Positions 7,571-12,518 of a DNA stretch of 12,518 nucleotides are shown in pieces. Under the pieces are notes generated by a model. It was given only the letters and a program-made list of their open reading frames with translations, was not told the DNA's origin and did no database searches. Position 1 is the stretch's first letter, and each line of letters begins with the position of its first letter. The stretch spans positions 1-12,518 of the forward strand of contig CAMPIG010000093.1 in the NCBI GenBank assembly GCA_946886255.1, in the 5' to 3' direction. The stretch is from an uncultured Cellvibrio sp. GTDB lineage: Bacteria > Pseudomonadota > Gammaproteobacteria > Pseudomonadales > Cellvibrionaceae. Made by a program: the position numbers and the translations under genes.

Positions 7571-9721
7571 ATGAGCGAATCTCCCTTATGGCAACGGCTG
7601 GAACACCTGCGCCCCTCCTTGCCGCGTCATATCGATATCCAGCGCCGCCATTACGGCGATGAACTCTGGTATGTGTTGCACGACAAGAGTACCGGCCGTT
7701 TTCACCGCCTCAGTCCCTCCGCCTATGGTTTGATGGCCTTAATGGATGGGCGACGCAACCTGTACCAGATTCTACAGGCAGCGTCCCAACCCGATCTTTA
7801 CGAGTCGCCCGATGAACTACCCACGCGTGCAGAGTTAATTGAACTGCTGCAATACCTGCACGTTGCGGATTTATTGATTTGCGATATTCCGCCGAACACC
7901 CGCGAACTTTTTGCCCGACAACAACAGAAATCCCGCCAGACCTGGATGCGTTTGCTACTCAATCCACTGACCTGGCGCTTTCCCTTGGGCAACCCCGATA
8001 AATTCCTCACCCGTTTGTTGCCGCTGGGCCGATTGTTAACGAGCCCGGCAATGGCCCTGGTGTGGCTGTTGGTGGTGGGTTATGCACTGCTGCAAGCGGG
8101 GAGTCATTGGTCGGAATTGACGCGCGGGCAGCTGGACCGATTATTGTCCCCCACCAATTTGCTCCTACTGTGGCTGACCTACCCGTTACTCAAGGTGCTC
8201 CACGAAATTGGCCACGGCCTGTTCACTAAAGCCTGGGGCGGAGATGTACATGAATACGGCGTGGTATTTGTCCTGGCAACCCCCTTGCCTTACGTTGATG
8301 CCACTGCGGCCACGGCCTTTCCGGAAAAATCCCGGCGCATGATGGTCGGTGCAGCAGGTATGGCGGTGGAGCTCTTCCTCGCCGCCGTCGCCTTGCTGAT
8401 CTGGTTAGCGATTGAACCGGGCCTGCTGCGCGATTTGTTGTACAACGTCATCATTATCGGCAGCGTATCGACCGTATTTTTTAACGGTAATCCGTTGATG
8501 CGCTTTGATGGTTACCACATCCTTTGCGACGCCATTGATACACCCAACCTCGCAAGCCGGGCTAATCAACAAATGACCTACCTGCTGCAAACCTGGGGTT
8601 ACGGTGTGCAAGGCCTGCACTCACCAGCGGCAACGCGGCGCGAAAGCGTCGGATTGGCCTTCTATGGCAGCGCGGCATTTCTTTATCGATTATTGGTGTT
8701 GGGATTCATTATCTTGTTGGTCGCCGAGCACTTTCCTCGCGCCGGTCTGGTATTGGGCTGTTGGCTGGTTTTTTTCCAGTTGTTGCTGCCGCTCGGCAAA
8801 CACCTGCGCTTTTTGTTCAAGGACCAGAAACTGGCGCCCACACGTCGACGATCAATCGGTGTCACCCTGGGAGCAGTGGTGTGTTTGCTCGCTGGATTTT
8901 TTATCGTCCCGCTGCCCTTGTCGACGCAAACTGAAGGCGTGCTCTGGCTGCCCGATGATGCCCAGGTGCGCGCAGAAACAGCGGGGCAGGTTGCAGACCT
9001 ATTGGTCAAGCCCGGCGATCTGGTGGACGCCGGGCAGGTGTTGATACAACTGCACAATCCGTCCTTGCTGGCAGAGCTGGCGTTCAAGCAGGCGCACCTC
9101 GACGAATATCGGGCGCGCTACCAACAGGCGTGGCACGAGGATCGGGGGCAGGCGCAACTCTACGAGGAAGATATCCGTGCGATACAGGCCGAGCTTGAGC
9201 ACCTGCAAACCCGGGTGAACAACCTGACGATTCGCAGTGCTACCCAAGGCCGCTTTGCGTTGACGCAACGTCGTTCGTTAGTGGGGCAGTATCTGGAGCA
9301 GGGCGATGTTATCGGGTTGATTATCCAGGATGAACCACCGCGCATCCGTGCTGCTCTGACGCAGCAGGAAGTCGGCCTGGTCCGCCAGTCAACATCTGCT
9401 GTGGAAGTGCGCATGGCCGGAGACTTGGGGCGCTCACTGACGGGACGTGTGAGCGGGGAGGTTCCGGCGGCCACCTTTAATTTACCCAGTCCGGTATTGG
9501 GCGCCGCCGGCGGTGGCCGATTGCCAGTGGAGACTGGTGACAAAGCCGGCACCAGGGCAACGGAGATGGTTTTTCTGGTCGATGTGCATCTGCCCGAACT
9601 GGCCCAGGGCAGCCGCTACGGTGAGCGGGCTCACCTGCTGTTTCGCCACCCCGCCGAACCCCTGGCAACACAGCTTCAGCGTCATCTGCGCCAATTGTTT
9701 ATCACCCACATTGATTATTGA
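7571..9721 (+). CDS. PqqD-like / M50 site-2-protease-type metalloprotease / HlyD-type adaptor fusion
   Basis: A 716-aa fusion. Residues of about 15-110 resemble PqqD (WYVLHDKSTGRFHRLSP, then AYGLMALMDG), a small peptide-binding fold related to RiPP recognition elements. Membrane segments lie at about 160-178, 194-213, 262-283, 288-305, 366-386, 390-407 and 430-447. HEIGH (211-215) is the zinc-binding HExxH and sits in a membrane helix. NGNPLMRFDGYH (305-316) is the second M50 motif, with Asp313 as the likely third zinc ligand, so the protease site looks intact. Residues of about 452-716 are a periplasmic adaptor module: a lipoyl half with TAGQVADLLVKPGDLVDAGQ, a coiled coil at about 500-550, the second lipoyl half LTIRSATQGRF, then barrel strands. 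Such PqqD-M50-adaptor proteins are often labelled putative peptide zinc metalloprotease; their substrates are mostly unknown. Context suggests it acts on, or helps export, the giant protein encoded downstream. Domain calls are firm; the role is inferred. Confidence 0.9.
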   Translation: MSESPLWQRLEHLRPSLPRHIDIQRRHYGDELWYVLHDKSTGRFHRLSPSAYGLMALMDGRRNLYQILQAASQPDLYESPDELPTRAELIELLQYLHVADLLICDIPPNTRELFARQQQKSRQTWMRLLLNPLTWRFPLGNPDKFLTRLLPLGRLLTSPAMALVWLLVVGYALLQAGSHWSELTRGQLDRLLSPTNLLLLWLTYPLLKVLHEIGHGLFTKAWGGDVHEYGVVFVLATPLPYVDATAATAFPEKSRRMMVGAAGMAVELFLAAVALLIWLAIEPGLLRDLLYNVIIIGSVSTVFFNGNPLMRFDGYHILCDAIDTPNLASRANQQMTYLLQTWGYGVQGLHSPAATRRESVGLAFYGSAAFLYRLLVLGFIILLVAEHFPRAGLVLGCWLVFFQLLLPLGKHLRFLFKDQKLAPTRRRSIGVTLGAVVCLLAGFFIVPLPLSTQTEGVLWLPDDAQVRAETAGQVADLLVKPGDLVDAGQVLIQLHNPSLLAELAFKQAHLDEYRARYQQAWHEDRGQAQLYEEDIRAIQAELEHLQTRVNNLTIRSATQGRFALTQRRSLVGQYLEQGDVIGLIIQDEPPRIRAALTQQEVGLVRQSTSAVEVRMAGDLGRSLTGRVSGEVPAATFNLPSPVLGAAGGGRLPVETGDKAGTRATEMVFLVDVHLPELAQGSRYGERAHLLFRHPAEPLATQLQRHLRQLFITHIDY

Positions 9722-9793
9722 TGGGGAGAAAACCTGTGGCTTCTGAGTGCATGATCTATAGTAAAGCTGAATAACAATGATCAGAGATTGACT
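9722..9793 (+). promoter_or_regulatory. Short spacer between the M50 fusion gene and the third adaptor gene
   Basis: A 72-bp spacer. TATAGT at 9757-9762 resembles a -10 box, but no -35 of quality lies 16-18 bp upstream. There is no terminator-like hairpin, so the downstream adaptor gene is probably in the same transcript. Confidence 0.25.
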
Positions 9794-10639
9794 ATGCACC
9801 TTATTTTTACCGCTGTTTTACTGACGTTGCTTGCGACTGTAGCTGTAGCACAAACACCTGAAGGAACCGAATTGAATTGCCGCATTGAACCCCACGTTAC
9901 TGTTAATGTAAGCAGTGCTGTGGAAGGCTTGATCAGCGATGTGCTGGTTGATAAAAATCATCGCATTAAACAGGGCGATGTCCTGGCGCGTCTGGAGGCA
10001 GAGCTCGAAGCCGCAACAGTGGAGTTGCGCAAAGTGCAGGCCGAGTTGGAAAGCGATGTTGACGCGCAGCAGTTGGCTTTTGATTTCAGCCAGCGGGCCC
10101 TGACCCGCGTTACTAATCTGTATGAGAAAAAAGCAGCATCCTTTGCGGAGCTGGATAAAGCCAAGACCGAACACGCGTTAGCCGCACAACAATTACAACA
10201 GGCCAATGACCGCAAACGGCAAGCCGCCCTGGAACATAATCGCGCGCTGGCTGATTTACACCGCCGCACGATTCGCAGCCCCATCGACGGCATTGTGGTG
10301 GATCGCTACAAACAACCCGGCGAACATATTGATTACGAGCCGGTGCTGCAACTGGCACAACTCGATCCCCTGCGGGTTGAAGTCTTTGCGCCGGCCAGTT
10401 TGTACGGTCTGATCAAAGAAGGCATGAAGGCCACGGTAACCCCTGAACTGGCGATCGCCAAAAAAACCTACATTGCTGAAGTGGTACTGGTTGATCAGGT
10501 GATTGATGCTCCCAGCAACACCTTTGGTATTCGTTTATCTTTCCCCAACCCCGATTATCAATTACCCAGCGGCTTGAAATGTACTGTCCGATTCTCCGGC
10601 GTAAAAAGTGCGGGTAATTTATTGAGCGGCGGACTCTGA
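9794..10639 (+). CDS. Periplasmic adaptor subunit (HlyD/RND-type membrane fusion protein)
   Basis: A 281-aa protein from the ATG at 9794; an in-frame TTG at 9788 would add two residues. Residues 1-19 form a Sec signal peptide (hydrophobic core LIFTAVLLTLLATVAVA, cleavage likely after AVA before Gln20). With no lipobox or later helix, the mature protein should be free in the periplasm. The lipoyl first half is ISDVLVDKNHRIKQGDVLARL (about 47-67). A helical hairpin spans about 68-155, with a turn near NLYEKKAASFAELDKAK. The second lipoyl half is TIRSPIDGIVVDRYKQPGEHI (about 159-179). A beta-barrel follows to about 268, and no C-terminal membrane-proximal domain is obvious. It is shorter than typical RND adaptors (about 350-400 aa) and has no partner permease beside it. 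It lies between the M50 fusion gene and the giant protein gene, and is probably a third component of the same apparatus. Confidence 0.88.
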   Translation: MHLIFTAVLLTLLATVAVAQTPEGTELNCRIEPHVTVNVSSAVEGLISDVLVDKNHRIKQGDVLARLEAELEAATVELRKVQAELESDVDAQQLAFDFSQRALTRVTNLYEKKAASFAELDKAKTEHALAAQQLQQANDRKRQAALEHNRALADLHRRTIRSPIDGIVVDRYKQPGEHIDYEPVLQLAQLDPLRVEVFAPASLYGLIKEGMKATVTPELAIAKKTYIAEVVLVDQVIDAPSNTFGIRLSFPNPDYQLPSGLKCTVRFSGVKSAGNLLSGGL

Positions 10640-10657
10640 TTGCCGCTTGGTTTTGGT
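10625..10657 (+). terminator. Possible intrinsic terminator straddling the adaptor stop codon
   Basis: AGCGGC (10625-10630) and GCCGCT (10642-10647) can form a 6-bp GC-rich stem with an 11-nt loop that includes the stop codon at 10637-10639. A T-rich but interrupted tail (TGGTTTTGG) follows. If real, it would separate the exporter transcript from the giant gene, at least in part. Confidence 0.3.
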
Positions 10658-10860
10658 AGCGATAAAAAACCATTCATAACAATAAACACATCTTTCCGTT
10701 TTGTTAGATAAAAATGGTTTAAACAGGGGATAGAGCGATGAGGCATATCTGGCGCAATAAGCATCTTCTGCGGCTACACTAGAAAAGCAGGGAGTGTCAT
10801 CGATTATTTACCAGTTACCGAACTGTATCGGACTCTCGATCACAATGATTACATTGCCCA
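10658..10860 (+). promoter_or_regulatory. AT-rich upstream region of the giant protein gene
   Basis: About 200 bp, AT-rich from 10660 to 10730, that probably carries an independent promoter for the downstream gene. AAACCATT (10667-10674) and AATGGTTT (10713-10720) form an 8-bp inverted repeat with a 38-nt spacer. TACACT at 10775-10780 could be a -10 box, but its -35 is poor. There is no good Shine-Dalgarno before the ATG at 10861. A 24-codon GTG-started frame at 10794-10868 overlaps that start, which may be chance. Confidence 0.3.
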
Positions 10861-12518
10861 ATGCCTAACCGAAAGTCGCCGCGTAACCGCCGTCCAACCA
10901 TTGAACCTCTGGAACCCAGATTACTCTTTTCGGCTACCGCCGATATCGCCGTTCTGGACGATGCCAATTCCGATACGGCTTACCTGATTCAGGCAGCCGC
11001 CAATACGGATCTGGAGGCGGTCTATCACACCGCGCATGATCCTGTTGGCTTTGCTGATACCTCTGCCGATATTCTCCAGATCTACGCTCCGCGAGACACG
11101 CCACAAGAAGTCGTCTTTATTGACACCCGTGTTGAAGATTACCAATCACTGCTCGACGACATTTTGCAGAACAAATCTGCTGAAGACGTTGCGGTTGTTT
11201 TGCTGGATACCGACAGCGATGGTGTCGGACAGATCACTGAAACGTTAAAAAATTACGCCGGCGTCAGTGCGATCCACCTGATTTCCCACGGCACTGCCGG
11301 TGCGTTGCAGTTGGGCAACACACTGCTCAATCAGCACAGCCTGAGCCAATACCAGAATGATGTTGCGCACTGGGGCGATGCGTTGGATGAATCAGCGGAT
11401 CTGTTGATTTATGGCTGTAACCTCGCCGGTAATGCCGAGGGTGTGCAGCTGATTGAACAGCTAGCGGCATTGACCCAGGCCGATGTGGCTGCGAGTAACG
11501 ACTTGACCGGTCACGTGCAACACGACGGCGACTGGGAACTGGAAATCAACACCGGCAGTATAGAAACGACGCCGCTCTTTAGCCTGAACCTGCAACAAAA
11601 CTGGCAAGGCGTGTTGGCGGATGTGAATCACATCCACGTAGATGATGCGGTTAACGCGCTGTCCTTTTCTTCTTCCCACAATGTCGGGCAGAGTTTTGTC
11701 TACGACAGCAGCAGTCCCACGTATATTGTTAATCAGCTCAGCATCCAGCTGATGAAGGATGCAAACGCAGCAGAACAAACCATTACGGTGCAATTGCTGG
11801 ATGCCTGGAACGGATCGGTTCTGGGTGTGGATACCAAATCATCCAACTCGCTAAGCAGTACCGACTTTGAATGGAAAACATTTGATTTTGGCGATCTGGC
11901 TCTGAATGACAATCAAACCTATTTCATTCGCATTTCTTCCGATGTAAACGATGGTTTGGTGATGGTTTCCTACCACCAGCAAGATCGTTACAACAATGCT
12001 ACCTTAATTGAAAACGGCACCGATAATGGGGACAGTTGGGATCTCGCCTTTAAAGTCACTGATGACGATGGCACTAACGCAACGCCCACCGTGGCCAATC
12101 CAATAACCAATCAATCTGCCACCGAGCAAGTTGCTTTCAATTACGTGTTTCCTGCTGACACCTTCAGCGATAGTGATGAAGGCGACACCCTCGTTTACAC
12201 GGCCCAGCTTGCCGGTGGTGGAAACCTGCCGCCCTGGTTAAATTTCGATGCAGCCAACCGCACCTTCTGGGGAATGCCTGATAATGGTGATGTCGGTGTT
12301 ATTACGATTGAAGTCACGGCCACAGACGATCATGGCGCGAGTATTTCAGACAGTTTTGATTTAACCATTATCAATGCGAATGATGATCCGTTTGTGGCGA
12401 ATCCCATTGCTGACCAGGCAGCGACAGAAGATACTGCATTCAATTTCACCTTTCCTGCCAATGCATTTGGTGAAGTCGATCCGGGTGATCAATTAACTTA
12501 CACCGCACAATTATCCGG
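10861..12518 (+). CDS. Giant LEPR-XLL / DUF4347 / cadherin-like repeat protein, N-terminal part (runs off right edge)
   Basis: The frame is open from ATG 10861 to the window end, giving 552 complete codons; an in-frame stop at 10846 excludes an earlier start. The basic N-terminus (NRKSPRNRR) leads into IEPLEPRLLFSA (residues 14-25), matching the LEPR-XLL N-terminal motif of very large repeat proteins. There is no hydrophobic Sec signal. Residues of about 84-254 look like DUF4347: VVFIDTRVEDY, IHLISHGTAGAL with His143-Gly144, LLIYGCNLAG with Cys186, and the closing LQQNWQGVLA. Residues of about 256-400 form a beta-rich domain. From about 411 a cadherin/Ig-like repeat begins (VANPITNQSATEQ, PPWLNFDAANRTFWGMP, VTATDDHGAS) and a second copy starts at 512, a period of 101 residues. 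Such proteins are presumed to be secreted adhesins or matrix proteins with C-terminal secretion or anchoring signals; here the C-terminus is outside the window. It is the likely cargo of the upstream adaptor/M50 genes. Confidence 0.85.
   Translation, partial: MPNRKSPRNRRPTIEPLEPRLLFSATADIAVLDDANSDTAYLIQAAANTDLEAVYHTAHDPVGFADTSADILQIYAPRDTPQEVVFIDTRVEDYQSLLDDILQNKSAEDVAVVLLDTDSDGVGQITETLKNYAGVSAIHLISHGTAGALQLGNTLLNQHSLSQYQNDVAHWGDALDESADLLIYGCNLAGNAEGVQLIEQLAALTQADVAASNDLTGHVQHDGDWELEINTGSIETTPLFSLNLQQNWQGVLADVNHIHVDDAVNALSFSSSHNVGQSFVYDSSSPTYIVNQLSIQLMKDANAAEQTITVQLLDAWNGSVLGVDTKSSNSLSSTDFEWKTFDFGDLALNDNQTYFIRISSDVNDGLVMVSYHQQDRYNNATLIENGTDNGDSWDLAFKVTDDDGTNATPTVANPITNQSATEQVAFNYVFPADTFSDSDEGDTLVYTAQLAGGGNLPPWLNFDAANRTFWGMPDNGDVGVITIEVTATDDHGASISDSFDLTIINANDDPFVANPIADQAATEDTAFNFTFPANAFGEVDPGDQLTYTAQLS
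12091..12518 (+). repeat. Tandem cadherin/Ig-like coding repeats, about 303-bp period
   Basis: The segment starting at 12091 (VANPITNQSATEQVAFNYVF) recurs from 12394 (VANPIADQAATEDTAFNFTF), a spacing of 303 bp or 101 codons. The second copy is cut by the window edge. The protein is clearly conserved between copies while the DNA has diverged at many third positions, so these are old, selected repeats and not recent duplications. More copies are expected to the right. Confidence 0.8.

Noticed and set aside
11036..11248. 70-aa plus-strand open frame and the 110-aa minus-strand frame at 11461-11793
   Set aside because: Both lie inside the continuous giant-protein frame that starts at 10861 and is supported by LEPR-XLL, DUF4347 and repeat motifs.

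Overview
The window is about 12.5 kb of gene-dense Gram-negative DNA of moderate GC content. An RND efflux pump, a lipobox protein and HlyD-type periplasmic adaptors all imply an outer membrane. The gene mix (PabB, a dienelactone hydrolase, a PRC-barrel protein and a giant LEPR-XLL/DUF4347 surface protein) suggests a gammaproteobacterium of the Cellvibrio/Saccharophagus type. That placement is an impression from gene content and composition, not a database match.

Left part (1-4520), housekeeping and general physiology. The 3' half of an RND efflux permease gene enters from the left edge. After about 145 bp comes a small PRC-barrel protein gene. A 37-bp perfect hairpin follows it. Two genes then lie on the minus strand in one likely unit: pabB (aminodeoxychorismate synthase component I, folate pathway) and, 57 bp downstream, a dienelactone hydrolase family protein.

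Middle (4521-5814). A divergent intergenic region leads into a lipoprotein gene of unknown function, then a 112-bp gap with weak promoter-like elements.

Right part (5815-12518), the most interesting region. Four plus-strand genes form what looks like a dedicated export cassette and its cargo. (1) A 583-aa membrane-anchored HlyD-type adaptor whose cytoplasmic N-terminal half looks like two GAF-type domains. (2) A 716-aa protein starting 4 bp later that fuses a PqqD-like domain, an M50 (site-2 protease-like) membrane metalloprotease with HEIGH and NGNP..FDGYH motifs, and a second HlyD-type adaptor domain. (3) A 281-aa periplasmic adaptor with a signal peptide. (4) The start of a very large protein, running off the right edge. 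It has no Sec signal but carries an N-terminal LEPRLLFSA motif, then a DUF4347 domain with a caspase-like His-Gly/Cys pair, a beta-rich domain and cadherin/Ig-like repeats of about 101 residues.

No ABC ATPase or outer-membrane channel lies in the window. The working model, an inference, is that the adaptor-M50-adaptor set recognises, processes or exports the giant adhesin-like protein by a route that is not a standard type I system. No tRNA, rRNA, CRISPR array or insertion sequence was seen.
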